Shown piece by piece: positions 50,721 through 58,714 of a stretch of 64,000 nucleotides of DNA. A program made the translations under genes and the position numbers. This DNA comes from an uncultured Succiniclasticum sp. (GTDB taxonomy: Bacteria > Bacillota > Negativicutes > Acidaminococcales > Acidaminococcaceae), in contig UQUU01000001.1 in the NCBI GenBank assembly GCA_900544275.1, positions 1-64,000 on the forward strand, in the 5' to 3' direction. The notes under the pieces were generated by a model. The model had not been told where the DNA came from. It did not search any database and saw only the letters and a program-made list of their open reading frames with translations. Within the stretch, counting starts at the first letter, position 1, and each line of letters opens with the position of its first letter.

Positions 50721-50821
50721 TTACTTTTACTGTTAAATTTTACCTGACCACTCGGCAGCAGAGCGCCGCAACGCAATTACAACAGGACAAGGAAATCCTT
50801 GACATTCAACTGGTCTAACAA

Positions 50822-52021
50822 TTAGTTAGAATAATTATCAAAATAGCCCTGTACCAGAACCACCGGCGTGCCTTTATCACCGGAACCGGAAGTCAGATCG
50901 CACAACGAGCCTAAAAGATCGGTCAGCTGCCGGGGCGTAGTACCTTCCGAAGCCATCTTTCCTTTCAGATCTTCGTTTTTCTTCATGATGCTGGCGGTAA
51001 TCGCGTCTTTTAAGGCTTCGCCGGATAAATTGGCAAAGTCGTTGTCCGCCAGATATTTTAATTTCAGCTCGTTGGGCGTACCAATCAGTCCATTCGTAAA
51101 AGCAGGCGATACCACGGGATCCGCCAATTCCCAGATTTTTCCCTGGGGATCTTTAAAAGCGCCGTCTCCATAGACCATCACTTCTACATGTTTCCCGGTC
51201 GCCTGTAAAATGCGGTTCTGAATTTCTTCCACCAGAGGCTGGCAGCGATTCGGGAATAATTTAATCGTTTCTTCGGTCGATTTATTGGAACCCAGCAGCC
51301 CATATTCTTCATTATAACCACAGCCGTTAATTGACGTCGTCATAATGTCGTCAAGACTATATACTTCAGCAGCGCCTGCTTTTTCCAGAATTCGCTTGGT
51401 CCGCTTCCGGGTATGGATATCACAGGTCAGCACCTTATCGGCATATGACAGGATGGCCTGCGGATGATTGGCAAAGATCACTTCCACTTCCGCACCTTCG
51501 GCGCGCACCAGGTCCATATAGTATTTCACATAATCCACGCCGGTAAATTCATGTACTGTAGAACCAAAGAGCCTGTGGTATTCTTCCAGTGTCAGCACAT
51601 CTGTATAGGGATCTACCCCCGCCTCATCAATCTGATCCCAGGTCAACAGATGATTGCCGACCTCATCGGAAGGATAGCTCAGCATCAAAACGATTTTTCT
51701 CGCCCCCCGGGCAATGCCCCGGAGACAAATGGCAAAACGGTTACGGGATAAGATGGGGAAAATTACCCCAATCGTACCGCCACCCAGTTTTGCTTTAATA
51801 TCTGCCGCAATATCAGCAACGGAACAGTAATTTCCCTGTGCCCGGGCTACAATGGATTCCGTAATGGCGATCACATCCCTGTCCCGCAGAGAAAATCCTT
51901 CACTTTCCGCAGCCTGCAACACACTGTCGGTGACAATATCTGCCAGATGATCCCCCTGACGGATAATAGGTAAACGGATGCCTCTGGACACACAGCCTAC
52001 TCTACGTTCCTTATTTTCCAT
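50822..52021 (-). CDS. CofE-like (F420-0:glutamate ligase family) protein
   Basis: 399 aa. The first part (IRLPIIRQGDHLADIV, AITESIVARAQGNY, SRNRFAICLRGIARGARKIVLML) matches the CofE/F420 ligase fold, which adds glutamate to F420-0 in methanogens and actinobacteria. No F420 biosynthesis gene is visible and F420 is not known in Negativicutes, so this homologue probably glutamylates or amidates another compound. It lies 19 nt after pheT on the same strand and ends at a convergent terminator. Confidence 0.82.
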   Translation of the reverse strand: MENKERRVGCVSRGIRLPIIRQGDHLADIVTDSVLQAAESEGFSLRDRDVIAITESIVARAQGNYCSVADIAADIKAKLGGGTIGVIFPILSRNRFAICLRGIARGARKIVLMLSYPSDEVGNHLLTWDQIDEAGVDPYTDVLTLEEYHRLFGSTVHEFTGVDYVKYYMDLVRAEGAEVEVIFANHPQAILSYADKVLTCDIHTRKRTKRILEKAGAAEVYSLDDIMTTSINGCGYNEEYGLLGSNKSTEETIKLFPNRCQPLVEEIQNRILQATGKHVEVMVYGDGAFKDPQGKIWELADPVVSPAFTNGLIGTPNELKLKYLADNDFANLSGEALKDAITASIMKKNEDLKGKMASEGTTPRQLTDLLGSLCDLTSGSGDKGTPVVLVQGYFDNYSN

Positions 52022-52040
52022 AAGATTTGCCCCTTCTCTC

Positions 52041-54473
52041 TTATTTACGAAGCTGCGCTGCGTAAGCTTCTGCTACGTTGGCAACCACGTCTTTGATGAT
52101 TGGTTCCACTTCTCCATCCGTAAGGGTACGATCCGCAGCCTGGAAGACCAGATTAAAGGCCACTGATTTGCTGCCCTCCGCAACCTGTTTCCCGGTATAC
52201 ACGTCAAAGACCCTGACATCTTTTAAAAGCGCCCCTGCTTTACGGCGGATCACCTTTTCCAGCTCCTGCACAGTCACTTCACGCGGCACCACAACGGCAA
52301 TATCTCTGCTAGTACCGGGGAATTTAGCCAGATGTGTATATTTAGGCGTCCGTAACGCCGACTCCGCTAAAGGCGCCAGTTCCAATTCCAGCACATAGGT
52401 TTCTTCCGGCACCGCAAAATTAGCGGCCACCGTGGGATGCAGACAGCCGAAGTAACCGATCGTCCGCCCCTGAACCTGAACCACACAGCTCTTGCCCGGA
52501 TGCAGGTACACTTCCTGACAGGCGTCTAACGTATATTCCGTCAGCCCCATCTTCTCTAAAAGGCCTTCTGCAACACCCTTTATATCGTAAAAATCCACGT
52601 TGTCTTTGCCGGCAGTCCAGGCAAGGTCGTTCCGCTTTCCGGTCATCACGACACCGATCATACGGCGTTCTTCCGGATGTTTCGTCAACGGCAAAGATTC
52701 CGGCAGATAAATTCTCCCTACTTCAAAGATTTTAACATGTTCTGCCTGTCTTGCCAAATTATACGCCGCCGTATTCAGTAAACCGGGCAGCATCATGGTG
52801 CGCATCACTCCGAATTCATCGCTGATCGGGTTCATCAGTTTAATCACATTGCGGCGGCTGTCCTCTTCCGGCAGCAGCATTTTATCCATAAAAGACGGAT
52901 GCACAAAAGTATAGGTCATCACTTCATCCAAGCCGGCGGATGCCAGATAATCTTCCGTACAAGCTTTGATCTCCTCTAACGGAGCTTCCTTGCCTTGTTT
53001 CATTGCCAGTAAGGGATTATGGCTTTCAATTTTATCATAGGAGTACATACGGGCTACTTCCTCAGAAATATCCGCATCACAGGTCACATCCTGCCGCCAG
53101 GTAGGCGCCGTAATGACCAAAACTTCCCCTTCCTGCCGCACCGCAAACTGCAAACGGGTAAGGATTTCCACCATTTCTTCCGTCGGGATTTCCACACCGA
53201 TACGCGTATTGATCACAGCGGGAGTTACCCGAATCACGGCCGGCTCATAAGGCACAGGATATGCGTCCACAATGCCGCACACCGTCTCACAGGCACCCAT
53301 CTCTTCCAGCAAATGCGCCGCACGGTCCAACGCCTGGTGACAATGCGCCACATCCACACCCCGTTCAAACCGAAGCGAAGCCTCACTGCGTAAACCCAGC
53401 GCTTTTGACGTACGACGGATGGACGGGCCGTTAAAGGCCGCAGCCTCTAAGATAACGGTTCGGGTCTTGTCCGTCACTTCCGTAACCAGACCGCCCATCA
53501 CACCACCCAGTCCTACCGCCTTTTCCGTATCGGCAATCGTGATCATCTCCGGCGTCAGCGTGCGTTCCTGCTCATCCAGCGTCAACATCGTTTCCCCTGC
53601 TTTTGCCCGGCGCACAATCAAAGCATGATCTTGCAGCGTATCATAGTCATAGGCATGCATAGGCTGCCCCAATTCCAGCATCACATAGTTGGTCACATCC
53701 ACCACATTATTGATGGGACGTACATTGCAGGCCCGCAGATGATTTTGCATCCACTCCGGCGAAGGCACAATCTTAATATTTTTCAGCACCCGATTGGTAA
53801 AACGGCTGCACAGTTCCGGTATACGGATCTCATTGCGCATCAGCTCATGCACATTGCCGCCGGCCGCTTCTTTTACGCTCATGTCCGGCAGACGCATGGT
53901 CTTGCCTAAAACCGCCGCCGCTTCCCGGGCGATCCCGGTCATGCAAAAACAATCCTGTTTATTCGCCGTCAGGTCAATATCCAAAATCGTATCATTTAAT
54001 CCCAGAACATCTTTTATATCCGCTCCTATCGGCGTTTCCGGCGGCAGGATCAGGATCCCTTCCCGTTGCTCCGGCAACAGCAGCTTGCTGTCAATCCCCA
54101 GCTCCGCTGCGCTGCACAGCATACCGTAGGAAGGCATGTCCGCCATTTTTACTTTTTTCAGCTTCATCCCATTGGGGAGTTCCGCCCCCAGTGTGGCCAC
54201 CGGCACCTTATCTCCCAGTTTTACATTCTGCGCACCGGTCTGGATCTGCACAATCTCACCGGAGCCATAATCCATCTGACACACCCACAGATGATCGCTG
54301 TTGGGATTCCGCTCAATCGCCGTTACCAACCCGACCAAAACACCGCGGATCCCTTCTCCCTGATGCAGGATACTTTCTACTTCCAGCCCTACACGAGTCA
54401 GTTTATCAGCCAGCACCTCGGGAGTTACATCAATGTCAACATATTGTTTCAACCATTTAATCGAAGCTAACAC
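52041..54473 (-). CDS. pheT: phenylalanyl-tRNA synthetase beta subunit
   Basis: 810 aa, typical of bacterial PheT. N-terminal domain SIKWLKQYVDID followed by the tRNA-binding EMAP-like domain (VGLVTAIERNPNSDHLWVCQ region), B3/B4 editing domain, B5 and a C-terminal ferredoxin-like anticodon-binding domain (FPGTSRDIAVVV). GTG start at 54473 with GGGGG upstream, 12 nt after pheS. Together they charge tRNA-Phe; expression is set by the T-box upstream of pheS. Confidence 0.96.
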   Translation of the reverse strand: MLASIKWLKQYVDIDVTPEVLADKLTRVGLEVESILHQGEGIRGVLVGLVTAIERNPNSDHLWVCQMDYGSGEIVQIQTGAQNVKLGDKVPVATLGAELPNGMKLKKVKMADMPSYGMLCSAAELGIDSKLLLPEQREGILILPPETPIGADIKDVLGLNDTILDIDLTANKQDCFCMTGIAREAAAVLGKTMRLPDMSVKEAAGGNVHELMRNEIRIPELCSRFTNRVLKNIKIVPSPEWMQNHLRACNVRPINNVVDVTNYVMLELGQPMHAYDYDTLQDHALIVRRAKAGETMLTLDEQERTLTPEMITIADTEKAVGLGGVMGGLVTEVTDKTRTVILEAAAFNGPSIRRTSKALGLRSEASLRFERGVDVAHCHQALDRAAHLLEEMGACETVCGIVDAYPVPYEPAVIRVTPAVINTRIGVEIPTEEMVEILTRLQFAVRQEGEVLVITAPTWRQDVTCDADISEEVARMYSYDKIESHNPLLAMKQGKEAPLEEIKACTEDYLASAGLDEVMTYTFVHPSFMDKMLLPEEDSRRNVIKLMNPISDEFGVMRTMMLPGLLNTAAYNLARQAEHVKIFEVGRIYLPESLPLTKHPEERRMIGVVMTGKRNDLAWTAGKDNVDFYDIKGVAEGLLEKMGLTEYTLDACQEVYLHPGKSCVVQVQGRTIGYFGCLHPTVAANFAVPEETYVLELELAPLAESALRTPKYTHLAKFPGTSRDIAVVVPREVTVQELEKVIRRKAGALLKDVRVFDVYTGKQVAEGSKSVAFNLVFQAADRTLTDGEVEPIIKDVVANVAEAYAAQLRK

Positions 54474-54485
54474 AATCTTACCCCC

Positions 54486-55517
54486 TTAGCGAAACTGGCG
54501 GATAAACCGCAGATCATTTTCAAAGAATAAACGCAAGTCATCAATCCCATACGTCAGCATGGCGATTCGTTCCACACCCATACCAAACGCATAACCATTC
54601 ATAATAGCCGGATCATAACCGCTCATCGCCAATACATTAGGATGCACTTCTCCGGCCCCTAAAATCTCCAGCCAGCCGGAGTGCTTACATACATTACAAC
54701 CGGCGCCGCCGCAGATTACGCAGCTGATATCCACTTCACAGCTGGGTTCCGTAAAGGGGAAGTAGCTGGGACGCAGCCGGATCTTCACACTGCTGCCGAA
54801 CATTTCCTTACAAAAAGTCTCCAGCGTACCCTTTAAATCGGCCAGACTGATATTGCGATCGATCACCAGGCCTTCCACCTGATGGAACATGGGGGAATGA
54901 GTGGCATCATAGTCATTGCGGTACACCGCTCCGGGCGAGATCATGCGGATCGGCGTATTCGGCTCCTGACTCTGCATCATCCGCGCCTGTACACCGCTGG
55001 TCTGCGTGCGCAGCAGGAAATTATCCGTAATATAAAAAGTATCCTGCATGTCTCTGGCCGGATGGTCTTTGGGAAGATTCAGGGCTTCAAAGTTAAAATA
55101 ATCATTGTCAATTTCGGGCCCTTCCACCACGTCAAAGCCCATATGCATGAAAATCTTTTTAATCGCACGGTTCGTCAACGTAACGGGATGCAGATGGCCG
55201 CACTGCGGTTTACGTCCCGGCAATGTAATATCCACGGTATCGTTGGCCAGCTTCGCCTTCAACGCTTCGGCTTCCAGAACTTCCGTCCGTTCTTTTAAGA
55301 TCTGTTCCAGTGTCTGTTTTACCTGATTGACCACTTCCCCGATTTTAGGACGGTCTTCTGCCGCCACTTTGCCCATACCACGCAAAATCTCTGTCATGGG
55401 GCCCTTGCGCCCCAAATACTTCACTTTCAGCTCCTGCACTTCCTGTAAAGCGGAAGCGGCCTGTATTTCTGCCAGCGCCTTTTCACGCAGCTCCAGCAGC
55501 ATTTCTTTCATATCCAT
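54486..55517 (-). CDS. pheS: phenylalanyl-tRNA synthetase alpha subunit
   Basis: 343 aa class II synthetase catalytic subunit. N-terminal coiled coil ([16 protein letters not shown]) for tRNA contact, motif 2 region [10 protein letters not shown], and motif 3 [14 protein letters not shown] near residue 315. An extra [12 protein letters not shown]ys4 knuckle near residue 265 is present, as in some bacterial PheS. ATG with AGGAGG. First gene after the T-box. Confidence 0.96.
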   Translation of the reverse strand: MDMKEMLLELREKALAEIQAASALQEVQELKVKYLGRKGPMTEILRGMGKVAAEDRPKIGEVVNQVKQTLEQILKERTEVLEAEALKAKLANDTVDITLPGRKPQCGHLHPVTLTNRAIKKIFMHMGFDVVEGPEIDNDYFNFEALNLPKDHPARDMQDTFYITDNFLLRTQTSGVQARMMQSQEPNTPIRMISPGAVYRNDYDATHSPMFHQVEGLVIDRNISLADLKGTLETFCKEMFGSSVKIRLRPSYFPFTEPSCEVDISCVICGGAGCNVCKHSGWLEILGAGEVHPNVLAMSGYDPAIMNGYAFGMGVERIAMLTYGIDDLRLFFENDLRFIRQFR

Positions 55518-55529
55518 ATTCTGCCTCCT

Positions 55530-55872
55530 GAAAAATAAAAAACTCCCGTCCCTGGCAAGGGGCGAAAGTCAGATTCCGCGGTACCACCCTAATTTTTACT
55601 CTTGCGCCTTAACGCGGCAAACGCCCTGCCTACTTACGGTTCGACAAAAATGCAGCAATCGCCGTTTAGCTGCTGTCCATACAGAAAACGACCGACACAT
55701 ATTGCCCAAACCACACGCTGTACACAGCGGTTTCAGCAAAGACACTCCCAGGTGAACTTCACAACCTCGCAGCGACCCGGCTTCCACCTGTTCCGGATTC
55801 TCTTAACACCCGCCTGTTGCTACTCTCCTGTTCCCAGTGCATGACAAACTTCAGGGACTTTATGCAATTGAC
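55530..55872 (-). promoter_or_regulatory. T-box leader of pheST (Phe specifier TTC)
   Basis: Contains the T-box sequence AGGGTGGTACCGCG (minus strand, 55577-55590), and downstream a terminator CTCCCGTCCC.../...-type hairpin (55541-55570) with a TTTTTTATTTTT run. In the stem I region, GAAGTTCACC shows TTC (Phe) as the specifier. Uncharged tRNA-Phe would stabilise the antiterminator and turn on pheST. Confidence 0.93.
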
Positions 55873-55878
55873 TGTGCT

Positions 55879-55907
55879 ATTATATCACACACTCTGAGAG
55901 GAAGCAA
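55879..55907 (-). promoter_or_regulatory. promoter of pheST
   Basis: -35 TTGCTT (55902-55907), 17-bp spacer, perfect -10 TATAAT (55879-55884), minus strand. Confidence 0.8.
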
Positions 55908-55965
55908 GGAAAAGCGATAAGTAGGAGCAGGGGACGCTGATTTATCTGTACCGTCTTTTATGTCT

Positions 55966-56003
55966 TGCAATTAGATTGCATATTGCTATCAAAGTGCTAT
56001 AAT
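55966..56003 (+). promoter_or_regulatory. promoter and operator of the RelB/RelE module
   Basis: TGCAAT-TAG-ATTGCA (55966-55980), a perfect 6-3-6 dyad, overlaps the -35 TTGCAT (55976-55981); -10 TATAAT at 55998-56003 with a TGC extension. A ribbon-helix-helix antitoxin would plausibly repress here. Confidence 0.75.
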
Positions 56004-56061
56004 AAAAATAACACCCAACAAATTAAGTTTCTTTTTAAAAATAATCACAGGGGGTAATACT

Positions 56062-56367
56062 ATGACAAAATCTTCCACAATATTTGCGCGTGTTGAACCA
56101 GAAATAAAAAAAAGAGCCGAAGATGTACTGAAACAATTAGGCATCCCCATGTCTAATGCGGTTGAAATGTTTTTACGCCAAATTGTACTGCAACAAGGCA
56201 TCCCTTTCGACTTAAAACTGTCGCCTGCAAAACCTTTAGCTTACGATGCTTTAACAAAAGAGCAATTTGATTTGGAAATTCGGAGAGGAATCCTTGATTA
56301 CCAAGAAGGAAATATGCTTCCTTTAGAACAGGCGGAAGCAGAACTGACAAGGAAGTATGACCTATGA
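56062..56367 (+). CDS. RelB/DinJ-family antitoxin
   Basis: 101 aa. N-terminal ribbon-helix-helix DNA-binding segment (SSTIFARVEPEIKKRAEDVL, LGIPMSNAVEMFLRQIV), as in DinJ, followed by a longer C-terminal part (EQFDLEIRRGILDYQEGNM) that would wrap the toxin. RBS GGGGG upstream. Its stop overlaps the toxin start by ATGA, the standard antitoxin-first coupling. Confidence 0.92.
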   Translation: MTKSSTIFARVEPEIKKRAEDVLKQLGIPMSNAVEMFLRQIVLQQGIPFDLKLSPAKPLAYDALTKEQFDLEIRRGILDYQEGNMLPLEQAEAELTRKYDL

Positions 56368-56705
56368 CCTGGTCAATCCATTTCACTTCCACAGCGTATA
56401 GGGACTTAGAGAATATACATAGCTATATCACAATCCAATTGTCTTCGCCTGATACTGCAAAAAAATTAACCCGTAAAATTTTTGAGAAAATCCGTTCCTT
56501 AGCTACCTTTCCCGAACGGTACAAGATATTTCAAAACCGTTTTGAAATATCAGAAGTGATACGCGTTATGCCGGTAGAAAACTATCTCGTATTTTACTTA
56601 CTAAACAAAGCTCTTAAAAAAATTATTATTATTCGCATTATGTATGCAGGGCGAGATTTAGATAAGCAACTAAAACCATACCTTTTTCATGAAAGGCAAG
56701 AATGA
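56364..56705 (+). CDS. RelE/ParE-superfamily toxin
   Basis: 113 aa with the ParE/RelE pattern: WSIHFTSTAYRDLENIHSYI at the start (helix pair), FPERYKIFQ, EISEVIRVMPVENYLVFYLL and RIMYAGRDLDK at the C-terminus. The sequence looks more ParE-like than YafQ-like, so the target (gyrase or ribosome) is uncertain. Both genes are more AT-rich than their neighbours and lie next to a broken gene, consistent with horizontal arrival. Confidence 0.9.
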   Translation: MTWSIHFTSTAYRDLENIHSYITIQLSSPDTAKKLTRKIFEKIRSLATFPERYKIFQNRFEISEVIRVMPVENYLVFYLLNKALKKIIIIRIMYAGRDLDKQLKPYLFHERQE

Positions 56706-56752
56706 ATTTTTGAAAAATATGCAAATAGAGTGTAACGTTAAGGAGTTGCATC

Positions 56753-57048
56753 ATGACAAAAACTAAAACATTTTCTCCCGACTATGATGTATTGGTAAAA
56801 CAGATAAAAGCGCTGGGGGAAGAAGAAAACTACTGGCTGCCAGTATTGGCAAATACCTCCGCTCTTTTAATGAATAGCTTGCCTGATCTGAACTGGGCGG
56901 CTTTTATCTGATGGATCGAGATTCCCTGGTGTTGGGTCCTTTTCAGGGAAATCCTGCCTGCATACGCAACCCCTTATGCGCCGGGGTTTGCGGTGCCGCC
57001 GCATTGAACGATCAAGTGCAACGCGTAGAAGATGTACATCAATCTTAA
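56753..57048 (+). pseudogene. msrC: broken free-methionine-(R)-sulfoxide reductase (fRMsr, GAF)
   Basis: Begins with good AAGGAG site and reads LVKQIKALGEEENYWLPVLANTSALLMN and LNWAAF, the start of the fRMsr/YebR GAF domain. After TTTT at 56905-56910 the frame shifts by one; the other frame continues correctly as [27 protein letters not shown] and ends VEDVHQS at 57048. Roughly the last third of the domain, including the third catalytic Cys, is missing. So it carries a frameshift and a 3' truncation right beside tonB. Relatives are about 160 aa. Confidence 0.85.
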
Positions 57049-57053
57049 ATTTT

Positions 57054-57692
57054 TTATGGTGTTACTCTTACCGGTATATAAAGCAAACACCGCACAATAC
57101 GACCTTTACCGTCCCGGGCAGGAGTGAAGCGCCATCCTATACAATGTTCTACCGCTGCAGCATCCAAAAAACGGTTACCGGAAGATTCTGTCAGAGAAGT
57201 ATATTCCGGTCTGCCGTCATAGCCCACCAAAATGCAGACTACCACCGTGCCCACAGCGCCTTCAGCATCTGTGGGGTAAGGAACAGGGCTGTAGGAAATA
57301 ATCTTTGGTTTCAGTGACGGATTTTTGCTGACAGGAATCGTATTTTTTTCCTGTCGGCTTTTTTCTTCTTGTATCTGCCCGGCAATTGTTGCTGTATTGT
57401 AGTCCAAACGGTCTAATGTGTTTTTATCCAACAAAATGAACTTCATTTGGCTTACATGCCGCTTTTTTTGTTGTTTTAACGGTGTGTCCGGGTGCTCTGC
57501 CGCAGTCTCCACCAAGTCTTCCAGCACATCACTTACTTGATAGATCGTATCCTCTCTTTCTCCGAGCCATCCCATGCGGGACTGAAATACGCCGGCAGCA
57601 AACAGTCCTCCATGCAAAAGAAACGAAAGAATCAGCGCCAGAACAAAGCGTTGCCCCGACGTCCGCAAAATCTTTTGAATCACGGTTTTCAT
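57054..57692 (-). CDS. tonB: TonB-family energy transducer
   Basis: 212 aa. One N-terminal membrane anchor (FVLALILSFLLHGGLFAAGVF), with the TonB-type His in the helix (SFLLHGG), then a short linker without the usual Pro-rich stretch, and a C-terminal TonB domain (GTVVVCILVGYDGRPE, AAVEHCIGWRFTPAR). It passes energy from ExbBD to outer-membrane receptors, showing that this cell has an outer membrane. Overlaps exbD by ATGA. No receptor gene lies in the window. Confidence 0.9.
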   Translation of the reverse strand: MKTVIQKILRTSGQRFVLALILSFLLHGGLFAAGVFQSRMGWLGEREDTIYQVSDVLEDLVETAAEHPDTPLKQQKKRHVSQMKFILLDKNTLDRLDYNTATIAGQIQEEKSRQEKNTIPVSKNPSLKPKIISYSPVPYPTDAEGAVGTVVVCILVGYDGRPEYTSLTESSGNRFLDAAAVEHCIGWRFTPARDGKGRIVRCLLYIPVRVTP

Positions 57693-58099
57693 GGCGTTTC
57701 TCTTACCTCTGTCGCAATCCCGATTTGACTGACACCGGCCTGCTTAAGTACGGAGATCACAGAGGAAAAGTCTTCATAAGAACTGCGGGCATCCGTTCGC
57801 AACACGATCATGGTATCGGGGTTACGCTGTATCTCTTTTTCCGCATAACGCCGCAACACGGGAAGTTCAATTTTATTATCACCTATAAAAGTATTCCCCT
57901 GCTCATCTACTGTCACGGCAAAAGATATATCCTGCATACTTTTACTGTCCGGAAGAGAAGCGAGTCTGACCTGTACAGTACGCAAATCAGTCAGGTACAT
58001 AGTGCTTAACATAAAAAATACCAGAAGAAAAAACATTATATCAACCATAGGAACTACATTGATCAACGGTAATTCCTCAGCCTTTTGCTTCAGACGCAT
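57689..58099 (-). CDS. exbD: ExbD/TolR-family biopolymer transport protein
   Basis: 136 aa with one N-terminal helix, PLINVVPMVDIMFFLLVFFML; the Asp in MVDIMFFLL is the conserved proton-path residue. The periplasmic domain follows. Stop overlaps tonB start by ATGA and start overlaps exbB end, so all three are translationally coupled. Confidence 0.94.
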   Translation of the reverse strand: MRLKQKAEELPLINVVPMVDIMFFLLVFFMLSTMYLTDLRTVQVRLASLPDSKSMQDISFAVTVDEQGNTFIGDNKIELPVLRRYAEKEIQRNPDTMIVLRTDARSSYEDFSSVISVLKQAGVSQIGIATEVRETP

Positions 58100-58701
58100 G
58101 GTACATCACCATCGCTTTCACTGAGTTCAATACTTTGACAGCAGTGCATGAGCTGTTTGCGCAGAATAGAAATTTTATGCATCAGCAAACCATATAAAAA
58201 AAGGGTAAGAATCGCAACGATCAACCCAAAAGCGGTAGCGATCAGCGCCTCTCCAATACCGGATGTGATAGCAAAAGGCTGCCCCGCCCGAAGATCAAAT
58301 ACGTTAAAAGAATGAATCATACCCAATATAGTGCCCAACAATCCTAACAAGGGAGCTGCTGTTACAATCATCTTTAAATAGACCAGATTTTCTTCATACG
58401 ATTCCAACATTTCATTCGCCAAAGATTCCACGATAGACAAACCGTGACTCCGATAATTCAGATAACGGGAGGTAAGTTGTGCACAATGACCGCTTTCATT
58501 CTCTGCCAATGCTGCGGCTTCAGTATAATTTTTAGCTTCCAGAAGCAGCTTTAGTTTTTTCAAAAACTGCGGTTCTGAACGGCATTGTTGATAATAAAAC
58601 AGTCTCTCAAACGTAACTGCTACACCAAATACAGAACAAAGCAACAACGGATACATCACATACCCGCCTTTTTGAAAAACAGAAAATACATCGGTTAACA
58701 T
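58090..58701 (-). CDS. exbB: ExbB/TolQ-family proton channel
   Basis: About 203 aa with three membrane helices; the channel signature APLLGLLGTILGMIHSF and ALIATAFGLIVAILTLFLYG with the conserved Thr/Ala are present. ATG at 58701 preferred (AGGGCGGTG six bases upstream); a GTG at 58722 overlapping the upstream sensor gene is the alternative. The gene order sensor-exbB-exbD-tonB suggests signal-controlled energisation. Confidence 0.93.
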   Translation of the reverse strand: MLTDVFSVFQKGGYVMYPLLLCSVFGVAVTFERLFYYQQCRSEPQFLKKLKLLLEAKNYTEAAALAENESGHCAQLTSRYLNYRSHGLSIVESLANEMLESYEENLVYLKMIVTAAPLLGLLGTILGMIHSFNVFDLRAGQPFAITSGIGEALIATAFGLIVAILTLFLYGLLMHKISILRKQLMHCCQSIELSESDGDVPCV

Positions 58702-58714
58702 AGGATTCACCGCC

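Noticed and set aside
56753..57048. Selenocysteine or programmed frameshift explaining the TGA in the fRMsr-like gene
   Set aside because: The TGA is out of the family frame, a single-base loss in a T-run explains it, and the 3' end is missing anyway.
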